64,000 nt of DNA from Daphnia carinata (lineage: Eukaryota > Arthropoda > Branchiopoda > Diplostraca > Daphniidae): positions 8,401,534-8,465,533 of the forward strand of contig NC_081331.1 of the NCBI RefSeq assembly GCF_022539665.2, read 5' to 3'. The notes under the pieces are model-generated. The model saw only the letters and a list, made by a program, of their open reading frames with translations. It was not told the origin of the DNA and made no database searches. This document shows, in pieces, positions 45,407-57,700 of this stretch (the first letter of the stretch is position 1; each line of letters starts with the position of its first letter). A program made the position numbers and the translations under genes.

Positions 45407-46007
45407 GTTGACTGCTGTTGAGGAGTTGAACAACTGATGGCTTCAATTACTTTCAGTCAGGCATAAATAGCGGAGAAAAATATTGGCTGTGTTCGTTTTC
45501 TATTTCATTTCCTTTCTTGACCTAGTTCTGAAAGCGATGAGCATCGCCCTTTGGTGGTTAACTATGCTTCACATTCCAGGCCATGGCTATTGCAATGCAG
45601 TGATTGCATTCGGTAAATAGCACCAAAAGATAATATGCTTGTCCCAATAATTCAGCAACATTGTCATCTAAAACTTGTATTCATAGAATTGAACATACAG
45701 TCGTCCTTATTCGTGATTCACGCTACCATACGTTTGTGCTGGAGTAGCAAGGTACTCAGCTAAAGATGCTCAGAAGTTGTTATCCCTAACTACAAGTTGG
45801 TTTTTCTAAAACAATTCTGTAATGTGGCTGATGTGAAAAGTGAGAGTGCTCTATTCTTGAACAACGCCCAAGTCTAGTTGCTTGAATGAAATCTGGCTGC
45901 CAGAACAACTAGGTCAATCGAATGTAATTTAACATTCACTTGACTATATAAGACCAGAAATGGAGAACCATATGCATCAATTGTTCATCAAATCAACCTA
46001 GTCCAAC
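45407..46007. promoter_or_regulatory. 601-bp bidirectional promoter, B4/A6
   Basis: Same length and elements as the other copies. Confidence 0.78.
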
Positions 46008-46786
46008 ATGAAACTTGTAAGGCAATTAATTCTTCATTATTTCCGATTACAATAAAATATTTATGAGTTTTAATTAACGACGATACTTTGCCGCCAGTTC
46101 TTCGTCGCCACTTTCTTGGCTGTGGCTGCCGCTGTTCCATCCAGCTACAAGCCGGAATACAAAGCTCCCAGCTATCCTGCGCCAAGCTACCCTGCACCAA
46201 AGTACCCTGCACCAGCCTACTCCACACCAGCCTACCCAGCACCAGCCTACCCAGCACCAGCCTACCCAGCACCAGCCTACCCTACTCCCAGCTACAACAA
46301 GGATAACAAATACGCCGACATCACCATCACCAGCCAATCCGATGAGCGCAACATCGATGGCAGCAGCCAGTGGAGGTTAATCAAATTTCATACTTTATGC
46401 TCATTAATTTAAGAATTAAAGAAACTCATTCGAAAAATTCAATCATTTCAATCCACAGCTATGCCCAGTCAGACTACACCACCCGCGAAGAATCTCAGGT
46501 ACAGAAGAAGATACAAGGAGTCATCTACGATTCTTACGGGAAAGAATCGTACGGTGAAGTCTTCGGCAACACCAACAAGGGATCTTCCTACTGGATCTCC
46601 CCCGAAGGCGACAAGTTCACTTTGACCTGGGCTGCCGATGAGGCTGGTTTCCAACCCAAAGGAGATCACTTGCCCGTCGCTCCCGTCCACGAATACGAAC
46701 TCCCAGTCGCTCCCGTCCATGAATATGAGCTCCCAGTTGCTCCCGTTCACATCCCCTTCAATGGAAAGGGTTACAAGATCTACTAG
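46008..46786 (+). CDS. Cuticle protein, RR-1 class, type A copy 6
   Basis: Exons 46008-46016, 46098-46375 and 46459-46786 total 615 nt and encode 204 aa. The protein appears identical to A3. Divergent from B4. Confidence 0.92.
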
Positions 46787-49310
46787 ATTTCCCGACACGC
46801 GATTGAATATTAAAAACATGTCCTATAATTTATGTCTGTATATCGAACGCTTGGTGTAAATATCAATGCAATCAACGCAAGAAAACGCCTTTTATTTCTA
46901 CAAAGTATTGCACAGCTTTACACGTTTGTTTCTATAGATGGCCATGCAAATATTTGTCGTAACGAGCTTGTGCACGTCGTTTATGGAATCGCACACTACT
47001 CTAATTCTTTCGGCTCGGTGAACTTTCTTTTAGCGACAACTATAAAATTATTAAAACAACCATAAAAAAACATTTATGTTCAACTTACCAGTAACGTAAG
47101 AAAAAGAGTGGGTTTGGTCTCCATATCCGCATTAATCCACCGTTTATAATTCATGTGGACACCTAATTTCCATTTAGAGTTTATGGCGTTTCCCTTCCAT
47201 GTAATCAGCTAGTGTGGTCACAATCCATCGTTGTTCAAACTGCCGCGACCTTTGCGTCACTCTTTTCAGCCATTCCCAGACCTGCAATTAGATAAACATT
47301 CATTAGTAACGCACATATACGCAGTAACGGCGCTAGCGAACCAACACCGTTACCAAACATAAATTGTCTTATCAAGTCTTTTATACTGTAAAATAGATGA
47401 TCTAACTATCACTGATAAAAGGCTACAGTTCATTATGGCACATGTTAAATTTAGCAAACAAAATGAACAAAATTAAAAATTTTAATAAATGAACTTTAGT
47501 TTTTACTTCTTTTAATGTCTTTTAAAAAGATTTTTTTTCATGCTAGAAATTAATTACATGCGAAAAAAAGCCATAATAGAAAAGTCGGATGGTCTAATTA
47601 CGGGTCGGGATTGGATTGTCTCCCGCCGTAAGACCGGGAAGCTTCTCCTCGGTCACGACAGTTAATATTTGTTAATTTGTAATATAAAATGATTGCCATA
47701 AAAACATTGTCAATATAAAAAAAAAATTCGTTTCAACAAAAAATAAACTCCGTCCGTCAAATTGTATATTTAAATAATCATGTGATGATTTGAACATGTC
47801 GTCATATGATGCAGGAAATTCGTGGTGTTTCGGTTATGAGTACCGTACATTCTTAATCCATACACAGCACGTCTTGAGTTAGGTATCGCGTTTCAAATGT
47901 AGCAAGTAGCTCGTAATAATGGAGAGATTTTATTCCTATATCTAGGTGAAGTAAAAAAGCAATCGGGTGACCTTCTTTCGAATATTATTCAGTTGATTTT
48001 TTGTTCGTGCTTTTTTATTCATGTTTAGAGCAGAGCTGAGCTGCCCTAAAATCGGATATGAAGCTTAGGTTTGACAGTAAATATTCTTAATTTACTCGTT
48101 GATTTCATTTTATAATGCAATTTTAATGTTTTAGGGAATTGGATGTTCTAGTTCATTTGATCTAACTTCAAACGTGGGCACGAGTGATAGTTTTGGAAAA
48201 GAGGATGTTATTCTTAAGTAAAAGCGTACACAAAACAATGAAACTTCAAACGTCGACGACTTGTTTCGTTTAACCCTTCATGCTTTGATGACTGGTGATA
48301 CTCAGAAAATAACTGAAAACTCATTGCTCGGCGAAGGAGCTCTTGAACGGTGCAACGTAGAAGAGTTGGGGCGCCGTGATGGCTTTTAAAGGTGGATCCA
48401 TTCTCTGGAGTACTGAATGAAGGTGCCGATCCGTGGTCATGATGACAGCCGCCGGTGCTGTCCTGGTCGACGAACAGCCGAGACAGTGATGGCAGATGAC
48501 GTGCACGAAATTAGACACAACTATATTTACGGAGACGGACATGGTTGTGTTGATTTTTTTCTTGTATTTCGATTCTGTTACTCTCGTTGGCGACCATCAG
48601 CAGAGAGTAGATGACGAGTTGGCCGCCAAGAAACAGTCCCCGCCTCATAAAGTCGACCAATCGAGAAGAATTAGGGAAGCATAGAAGATGTTCTTTTGCA
48701 GGACGAGTAGTTCGTTAAAAAGGTTTGAATGGAACGAGATGAACGGCTCAGGCCTGGGAAAAGAGAAGCGCCGTTCTACTGTGAAAGCTCACGACTTTTT
48801 CCGAACGAGCTTCGTAGGTAACTGAAAACAGTCGGACATTTGTATGTTTTGCATGGTATTGCGTAAGTAGACGTTTGCATCGGCAAATGTTAATATAACA
48901 CAGTCTCTTTTCTGATATTGAACGTCTGCTATGAGCGCAGCTTCTCTCAGTCTATCGCCAAATGGTTTTCAACGAAAGCCTCAGTCGACTTAATCATTTC
49001 AAGTTGACTTTGTTCGTGCAATTGGCGTTGGCACGTTTTCGCCATCGCTTTGGCATTTTGACCTCATATTCTTTCCTAAACATAATCTTAAAAAATCAAC
49101 ACGGAGTTTCTTTCATCGTTGTGCACAATTCAATTGCGTTCTTTTTTTTAAGTAGTGGCGAAGGCTAACGCAGGTGTCCAATGTGATGGAAAAAAGGAAT
49201 ATAATTCCGAGTAGGCCTACTAACATCTTTGATGAGGTAACGAACGTGTTATGCAGGGTCAAACAAAAAAAAATTCATTTCGGAACCAAGTGGTTCGAAA
49301 TGATAATATA
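46787..49310. repeat. A6 3'-flank module and spacer, no clear gene
   Basis: Copy of the R2 spacer (29698-32200) with the same short unassigned ORFs (48321-48542 minus, 48962-49168). No recognised domain. Confidence 0.6.
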
Positions 49311-50680
49311 CAAATGTACGTGGCTTTGTCGCTAATGGATTTTTTCTCTTTCATTTTTCCCTTTTCGTTTGACTAATTACGTTGTTGTCAAGAGAACCGC
49401 TTGGCAACGTCAGTCACGTCGTCCTTGCATCTGCCAAGATTCTACGTGATTGTGGCTAATTTGGTAACACGCAAGAAAAAACGCGGTACAACCGATCGAT
49501 GTGATGGAGTGCCTTTGAATGTCGCAGAAATGACAGACCCATTTCCGCCATTCTTCCTTCCCTCGTCAACCTTATACTACTAGTATTAAGCATGACGATA
49601 CCGGACCTTAAATAAATTTGATTACGCGTTTCCTTTTTTTTTTTCTATGACTTATTTCAATGAATCGTTTCCCCAGCCAAGGCATCCAGACCTCCATTCT
49701 TGTTTCTATTTCGGCCCAAATCAAAATTATCCCCTTTCTGACAAACTATTCGACAGTGTTTGACCTTTCAAATGTACGTGGCTTTGTCGCTAATAGATTT
49801 TTTCTCTTTCATTTTTCCCTTTTCGTTTGACTAATTACGTTGTTGTCAAGAGAACCGCTTGGCAACGTCAGTCACGTCGTCCTTGCATCTGCCAAGATTC
49901 TACGTGATTGTGGCCAATTTGGTAACACGCAAGAAATAACGCGGTACAACCGATCAGACTTGCCGCGCCGATCAATTTTCCGATCGCGATCTCCGATCCG
50001 ATCTTTTTAGTTTGATCGGATCGGGCGATCCGTTCAAACTGCGAAAGATCGGATCGGCGATCAAATTTTGCCGATCATTTTTAGCGATCATTTTTGTGCA
50101 GCATCTAACGGTAAAAATTTACACTGTTTCGCGAAAATAGCATTGGCTGTTACAGCGACAGTCACTGGCGGCCATTGAGGGTGAACACTAAACAGTTTCC
50201 TTCAATTGACATTCGCAAAAATAGCAGTGAAATAGAACCCTGCGGCTGAAAATCTACAGCTAGATGGCGAAAAGTTTGATCGCTAAAAACGATCGGATCG
50301 CGATCAATTTTTTGGGATCGCCGATCCGATCTCCGATCTTTTTCAAAAGATCGGAACGGCGATCAATTTTTGATCGCGATCGCGGCAAGTCTGCAACCGA
50401 TCGATGTGATGGTTTTCTTGCAGTGCCTTTGAATGTCGCAGAAATGACAGACCCATTTCCGCCATTCTTCCTTCCCTCGTCAACCTTATACTACTAGTAT
50501 TAAGCATGATGATACCGGACCTTAAATAAATTTGATTACGCGTTTCCTTTTTTTTTTCTATGACTTATTTCAATGAATCGTTTCCCCAGCCAAGTCATCC
50601 AGACCTCCATTCTTGTTTCTATTTCGGCCCAAATCAACATTATCCCCTTTCTGACAAACTATTCGACAGTGTTTAACCTT
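49311..50680 (+). repeat. Tandem duplication of a spacer segment, second copy split by a MITE
   Basis: CAAATGTACGTGG starts both copies: 49311-49768 (458 bp) and from 49769 to about 50680. The second copy contains the MITE at 49955-50393. The first copy lacks 9 bp (TTTTCTTGC) after GATGTGATGG (49506). Other units have a single copy. Confidence 0.85.
49955..50393. mobile_element. hAT-like MITE with 8-bp target-site duplication
   Basis: This 439-bp non-coding insertion starts CAGACTTGCCGCG and ends with the exact reverse complement CGCGGCAAGTCTG. It is rich in GATC/CGATC subterminal repeats on both sides. CAACCGAT flanks it on both sides (49947-49954 and 50394-50401) but is present once in uninterrupted units. 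The 8-bp duplication and the CAG-type ends fit the hAT superfamily. It has no transposase, so it would depend on a helper. Confidence 0.9.
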
Positions 50681-52127
50681 TCTACTTTTTTATTACCATG
50701 TAGACTTCAGCAATATCGAGCAATCCTATCGAAAGAGATCCGTCAAAAATTCATTGATTCGCTTAACAACTAAACAGAAAGGAAGCGTGAATTAGCAATC
50801 ACGTGGCTTCCACAGTTTCAAGGCCTGGCGGGGATTTTTCAGCACCCTAACGTCGACGTTAGGGTCCTGACGTTATGTCGTGCTACTACATGGTGAGTGA
50901 GAGAGGCATGCCGCAAACTGATGGAACACTGCGGCGTTCCAAGCATGTGAAGACAGTAGTTGTGTGGATGCTTCCCTCACCCACCATCTATTAGCGCGAT
51001 ACGAAATGGCTGCCTTTACATTTGGCAACGGTTCAGGACACTTCTGTATCCCTGTTAGTTTAATGCGCTTTAAAGTTTTATGTTTTATTAAATGGAAGTA
51101 ATTTCCGTAAGACTGTGTTTCAAGAATTGTTCGTTTTCGTGTTCCATATTTTGTCATTTCAATGATGGCCCAAACAGCAATTAAAGTCAGATCGCACATA
51201 TGCCTAGATCAATGCATTACAATTTTCAGCCAGAAGGCAAATATTTTTTGTTTAAAGCTTGGAATGAATTCAAAATATTTTTTACGATGCAAAGAACAAT
51301 ACAAATTTTGGTACGCAAAACAAGTAAAAATTGGATGAGCTGCCGTAACCATTAAGAGTGAAGAACAAAGTCCGTTGATTGTTGGTCAAGGTGTCCATTA
51401 GGATTCATAAGAATTGCATAAAATACGTGTCCGCATTTCATATCCGACGCTTAAATCAACAAGGAATCAACCACGCCCATTTGGCAGTCTCTTACGAATA
51501 CCTGAGAATCCCCCCATCTCTCCCATCCCAGTACGTTTTCATCTTTACAGAACACCGTAGCAGAAACGAGTGCCAGTCTGCATCAGCCGACAGGTAACCA
51601 GTAAACCCTATACTTTTATGTATGTTTTGCAATTTCGAGACCTATCCTCGTAAACAACTGATTACAAAGAAATAATCGAGAAAGGATAGAACGAACAAGA
51701 ACTTTACGACACGTAATTTTTTGACGTAGTCCAGTAAGTGACACACGGTTCATGCGTCCATGGCGCAGCTGAAACATTGTGCCCCTAGCACGTGCGTTAA
51801 TGCAACGCACGCAAGTACCCAAGTCGACCAGAACATTGAGCCAGGTTTTACGTGGTCATTATAATATTTGGACGTTGAGCTCGACGGTATGTAGCACAAC
51901 CACCTACCAAATGAGTTCGTGTATCTATTGCAAAGATTTCATATTACACAGGCTGTATTCGTATGCCGCATTTCATCCCGGAGCTGGATCGCACACCTCA
52001 CACAGGTGTTGCCTTATTCCATGCAATGTTTTGATGCATCACCGGCTTTCGCTCGTTAGTAGCGCCACACGTTTCATAAAGGTGACTGCGCACACTAACA
52101 GGGTTTTGTACGCACTCTTTTCTATCA
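50681..52127. repeat. Hairpin block and end block joining R4 to R5, no clear gene
   Basis: Contains the 22-bp palindrome (50844-50865), the hairpin, the 72-aa unassigned ORF (51379-51597) and the empty gypsy target site (CACACGGTTCATGCG, about 51742-51756), which shows the uninserted state. Confidence 0.65.
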
Positions 52128-52406
52128 GTGGCTCTCGGTCTGTGCGTCACTTCTTTTGAATCAAAATCTGTATATAAAACGGAGGACGCTGCACCTGCCC
52201 CAGTCAAGGTGGAGCATAACTTCCCTGGTCGCATTTCGGCACCTGCCCATGCACCAGTTGTTGTTGCAGCTCGTACTCCCGTTCAGGTTAAGATCTCCGT
52301 CGAGTTCGACTTCCCTGCTCCCATCTCCGCACCAGCTCCCACTCCCATCGTAGCTGTTGCACCAGATATTGTTGCTGCGAACAGTTCAACTAACGGCAAA
52401 ATCTAA
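52128..52406 (+). pseudogene. Pro/Ala-rich fragment, type D copy 5
   Basis: 92 codons, as D1 and D3, with one substitution (VAPDIV for VASDIV). The in-frame TATATAAAA upstream argues against a functional start. Confidence 0.5.
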
Positions 52407-52955
52407 TATTTCATTGAATCTTCTGCGCAAAAGCCACCTAGCAGTAGATCGAAGAGAATAATGAAACCTTTAGTAGCCGGGATTTGCGAACGTTCTATTA
52501 TTTTCGGCACACGATTACCCCTACACGTCCCACTATTAAAATGTATTACATATACGTAATTATTTATTCAATTTGAAAACTATTAAGATAAATAGGGAAC
52601 TGAATGAACAAAGCATAAATTTCATTTGTTCTTTTTATCACTGCGTTCGTTTTTGTAATCGAAATAAAGTATTTTCGTTCCATTGAAACGATTCAAAACT
52701 AAACTAGGATACTGGGATCAAACACTTTACTAATGGAAGAAACTATAGGTGTCCCCGTCGATTATAAAATGTAGATTAAATTTAATACGGATACGACATA
52801 CAAGCCCACTCTTTTCTCGCGTGATTTTAGATTGCCTTTGATTCATATTAACATGTATTTTTTGTACCGATAATACAAGAGATGTCAGCGCATTCCGTAC
52901 ATGAATTTACATAATGTATTCAGTCAGGATTTTAATAATTTTGTATATCTTATAG

Positions 52956-53261
52956 CCTTCGGACAACATACAAGTCAGAATACACCATCAGCGAAGAGTC
53001 TCAGGCCCAGACGAAGATGGAAGGAGTCACCTACAATTCTTATGGAAAAGAATCGTACGGTGAAGCCCTAGGCAACACCAACAAAGGTTCCTCCTAATGG
53101 GTTTCACCTGAAGGCGAGAAGTTCACTTAGACCTGGGCTGCTGGCGTAGCTGGATTCCAGCCCAAAAGAGATTACTGCCTGTCGCTCCTGTCCATGAATA
53201 CGAACTGCCAGTCGCTCCCGTTCACACCGCCTTTAACGGAAAGAGTTATAGGATTTACTAG
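52956..53261 (+). pseudogene. Dead RR-1 cuticle exon, type C copy 5
   Basis: Same acceptor, stops and frameshift as C4. Confidence 0.88.
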
Positions 53262-54647
53262 ATTTCCCGACACACGATTGAATATTTAAAACATGTCCTA
53301 TAATTTATATCTGTAGCATTGAACGCATGGTGTAAATATAAATTCAATCAACGTAGGAAACGCCTTTTAATTTTTACGAAATATTGCACAGGTTTACGCG
53401 TTTTGTTTTTATCGACGACCATGCAAAAATTTATCGGTAACGGGTTTGTGAACTACGGTTAGAATAGACGTTGCTTGTGGAATCGAACGCTACTCTAACT
53501 TCCGGCTCTCTACCCCACCATTCCACGGACATTCCCCGCGTGAGCGATGAATCATTTTATTGTTAGTAAACATTTTTTTTTGTATGAAAAAGCATTTTTT
53601 ATTCAAAATAATTCAGCTGTATCAATTACGTATATCCTGCCATTTCCAACACGTAATTCTATCAAGTTGCTTTGATTCGTGCTTTGATGTGCGTGATTGA
53701 TTTAAATATAATAAAAATATTTGCGAAGCTTAACTAACCCAAAAGAGTGGGATTGGTCATCACATCCGTTTTAATCCACCGTGTGGACACCTAATTTCCA
53801 TTTAGAGTTTATAGCGTTTGCCTTCCATGGAACCATCCGGCGCGGTCACAATCCATCGTTATTTTACCTGCCACGACCTTTGCGTCACTCTTTCCAGCCA
53901 TTCCTAGACCTGCAATTAGAATTAGATAATCATTAATAAGGCTACTATATACACGCAGTAACGGCGCTAGCGAACCAACACCGTTACCAAACATAAATTG
54001 TCTTATCAAGTCTTTTATACTGTATAATAGATGATCTAACTATCACTGATAAAAATCTACAGTTCATTATGGCACATGTTAAATTTAGCAAACAAAATGA
54101 ACAAAATTGAAAATTTTAATAAATGAACTTTATTCTTTACTTCTTTTAATGTCTTTTAAATAGATTTTTTTCATGCTAGAAATTAATTACATACGAAAAA
54201 AAAGCCATAATAGGAAAGTCGGATGGCCTAATCGTCTCCCGCCGTAAGGTCGGGAAGCTTCTCCTCGGTCGTCACTAGGTGGCACGTGACTAGCACGCAT
54301 AACTAAACCGTTCAATTCCTGTAATTGTGCCGGTCTTGCAACGTTGGCAATATTATCAGAGAAAACGTGATTAGTAGCTTAGTTGATGTAATTGGTGTAA
54401 AACCGGTCACCTTCGTCGCTTTGTTTTCGACGAATGGCAATGGCAGAAACCAGTGGTAACGAAGGTAACAACTGCCCTGGCTACGACATAAAGAAGTTCC
54501 ATTCGTATAAGGAAACATTTGTTTTACTACTACTCAGATCATTGCCTTTTACGGAAATCAAAACATACTTTGCGTTTATATCTCATCAATAAATTACATT
54601 TGGATGGCTCACGCCCTTCAATTTTCACGGAGGAAAGAGTGTACAAC
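53262..54647. repeat. C5 3'-flank module and B5 3' flank, no gene
   Basis: Copy of the 43203-44605 block with about 18 bp missing at 54232 (TACGGGTCGGGATTGGAT absent). Nothing coding. Confidence 0.6.
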
Positions 54648-55463
54648 TTAGTAACCAGGTCCAGTGCGCGAATAAGGGAGAGCAGGGGCAACTGGGAGTT
54701 CGTATTCGTGAACGGGAGCAACTGGGAGCTCGTATTCGTGAACGGGGGCTACAGGCAAATGGTCACCTTTGGGCTGGAATCCGGCATCATCAGCGGTCCA
54801 GGTCAAAGTGAATTTCTCACCCTCAGGAGACACCCAGTAGGAAGATCCTTTGTTGGTATTTCCTAGGACTTCACCGTACGATTCTTTTCCGTAAGAGTCG
54901 TAGGTGACTCCTTGCATCTTCTTCTGGACCTGAGACTCTTCACGGGTGGTGTAGTCAGACTGGGCATAGCTGTGAGTTGGAATAATTATTTATTTTAAAA
55001 TGTGATTATCTTTAAATCTTGAATTAATGAATATAAAAAATAAATTTACCTCCACTGGCTACTGCCATCGAGGTTGCGGACATCGGACTGGCTGGTGATC
55101 GTAATGTCAGCGTATTTGTTATCCTTGTTGTAGGCTGGTGCGGAGTAGGCTGGTGCGGAGTAGGCTGGTACGGAGTAGGCTGGTGCGGAGTAGGCTGGTA
55201 CGGAGTAGGCTGGTGCGGAGTAGGCTGGTGCAGAGTAGGCTGGTGCGGGGTAGGCTGGTGCGGGGTAGGCTGGTGCTGGGTACTTTGGTGCAGGGTAGCT
55301 TGGTGCAGAGTAACTTGGAGCTTTGTACTCCGGCTTGTAGCTGGATGGAACAGCGGCAGCGATGGCCAAGAAAGCGGCGATGATGATCTACGAAAAGAAA
55401 TTGATAAGCAATGAAACTGTTAAGTGATAAAATCAAAAATAAAATGCCGTTTACAAGTTTCAT
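54648..55463 (-). CDS. Cuticle protein, RR-1 class, type B copy 5
   Basis: Exons 55463..55455, 55387..55050 and 54969..54648 total 669 nt and encode 222 aa. The linker has ten pentapeptides with two SVPAY units. QSDVRN is shared with B1 but ITIT with B2-B4, so the copy is a mosaic. Signal peptide, RR-1 domain and tail are standard. Confidence 0.92.
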
Positions 55464-56064
55464 GTTGACTGCTGTTGAGGAGTTGAACAACTGATGGCTT
55501 CAATTACTTTCAGTCAGGCATAAATAGCGGAGAAAAATATTGGCTGTGTTCGTTTTCTATTTCATTTCCTTTCTTGACCTAGTTCTGAAAGCGATGAGCA
55601 TCGCCCTTTGGTGGTTAACTATGCTTCACATTCCAGGCCATGGCTATTGCAATGCAGTGATTGCATTCGGTAAATAGCACCAAAAGATAATATGCTTGTC
55701 CCAATAATTCAGCAACATTGTCATCTAAAACTTGTATTCATAGAATTGAACATACAGTCGTCCTTATTCGTGATTCACGCTACCATACGTTTGTGCTGGA
55801 GTAGCAAGGTACTCAGTTAAAGATGCTCAGAAGTTGTTATCCCTAACTACAAGTTGGTTTTTCTAAAACAATTCTGTAATGTGGCTGATGTGAAAAGTGA
55901 GAGTGCTCTATTCTTGAACAACGCCCAAGTCTAGTTGCTTGAATGAAATCTGGCTGCCAGAACAACTAGGTCAATCGAATGTAATTTAACATTCACTTGA
56001 CTATATAAGACCAGAAATGGAGAACCATATGCATCAATTGTTCATCAAATCAACCTAGTCCAAC
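55464..56064. promoter_or_regulatory. 601-bp bidirectional promoter, B5/A7
   Basis: Same length and elements as the other copies, with an isolated substitution at about 55817. Confidence 0.78.
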
Positions 56065-56843
56065 ATGAAACTTGTAAGGCAATTAATTCTTCATTATTTC
56101 CGATTACAATAAAATATTTATGAGTTTTAATTAACGACGATACTTTGCCGCCAGTTCTTCGTCGCCACTTTCTTGGCTGTGGCTGCCGCTGTTCCATCCA
56201 GCTACAAGCCGGAATACAAAGCTCCCAGCTATCCTGCGCCAAGCTACCCTGCACCAAAGTACCCTGCACCAGCCTACTCCACACCAGCCTACCCAGCACC
56301 AGCCTACCCAGCACCAGCCTACCCAGCACCAGCCTACCCTACTCCCAGCTACAACAAGGATAACAAATACGCCGACATCACCATCACCAGCCAATCCGAT
56401 GAGCGCAACATCGATGGCAGCAGCCAGTGGAGGTTAATCAAATTTCATACTTTATGCTCATTAATTTAAGAATTAAAGAAACTCATTCGAAAAATTCAAT
56501 CATTTCAATCCACAGCTATGCCCAGTCAGACTACACCACCCGCGAAGAATCTCAGGTACAGAAGAAGATACAAGGAGTCATCTACGATTCTTACGGGAAA
56601 GAATCGTACGGTGAAGTCTTCGGCAACACCAACAAGGGATCTTCCTACTGGATCTCCCCCGAAGGCGACAAGTTCACTTTGACCTGGGCTGCCGATGAGG
56701 CTGGATTCCAGCCCAAAGGAGATCACTTGCCCGTCGCTCCCGTCCACGAATACGAACTCCCAGTCGCTCCCGTCCATGAATATGAGCTCCCAGTTGCTCC
56801 CGTTCACATCCCCTTCAATGGAAAGGGTTACAAGATCTACTAG
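56065..56843 (+). CDS. Cuticle protein, RR-1 class, type A copy 7
   Basis: Exons 56065-56073, 56155-56432 and 56516-56843 total 615 nt and encode 204 aa. The protein matches A1. In exon 3, GGATTCCAGCCC resembles A1 rather than A2-A6 (GGTTTCCA). Confidence 0.92.
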
Positions 56844-57700
56844 ATTTCCCGACACGCGATTGAATATTAAAAACATGTCCTATAATTTATGTCTGTATAT
56901 CGAACGCTTGGTGTAAATATCAATGCAATCAACGCAAGAAAACGCCTTTTATTTCTACAAAGTATTGCACAGCTTTACACGTTTGTTTCTATAGATGGCC
57001 ATGCAAATATTTGTCGTAACGAGCTTGTGCACGTCGTTTATGGAATCGCACACTACTCTAATTCTTTCGGCTCGGTGAACTTTCTTTTAGCGACAACTAT
57101 AAAATTATTAAAACAACCATAAAAAAACATTTATGTTCAACTTACCAGTAACGTAAGAAAAAGAGTGGGTTTGGTCTCCATATCCGCATTAATCCACCGT
57201 TTATAATTCATGTGGACACCTAATTTCCATTTAGAGTTTATGGCGTTTCCCTTCCATGTAATCAGCTAGTGTGGTCACAATCCATCGTTGTTCAAACTGC
57301 CGCGACCTTTGCGTCACTCTTTTCAGCCATTCCCAGACCTGCAATTAGATAAACATTCATTAGTAACGCACATATACGCAGTAACGGCGCTAGCGAACCA
57401 ACACCGTTACCAAACATAAATTGTCTTATCAAGTCTTTTATACTGTAAAATAGATGATCTAACTATCACTGATAAAAGGCTACAGTTCATTATGGCACAT
57501 GTTAAATTTAGCAAACAAAATGAACAAAATTAAAAATTTTAATAAATGAACTTTAGTTTTTACTTCTTTTAATGTCTTTTAAAAAGATTTTTTTCATGCT
57601 AGAAATTAATTACATGCGAAAAAAAGCCATAATAGAAAAGTCGGATGGTCTAATTACGGGTCGGGATTGGATCGTCTCCCGCCGTAAGACCGGGAAGCTT
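56844..57700. repeat. A7 3'-flank module, no gene
   Basis: Copy of 8927-9791 in reverse orientation, terminated by the BEL/Pao insertion. Confidence 0.65.

Larger units (their letters stand above)
41264..51745 (+). repeat. Array unit R4 (full length)
   Basis: From the gypsy target site: end block with a local tandem duplication (41488-41705 and 41789-42030), D4, C4, B4, promoter, A6, long spacer with a tandem duplication and a MITE (49311-50680), and the hairpin block. It is about 10.5 kb long and in the same orientation as R5. Confidence 0.85.
51746..57700 (+). repeat. Array unit R5 (cut by BEL/Pao at its right end)
   Basis: D5, C5, B5, promoter, A7 and the 3'-flank module up to GGGAAGCT, where LTR-like sequence starts. 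The normal continuation (TCTCCTCGGTCACGAC) is absent. Confidence 0.85.
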
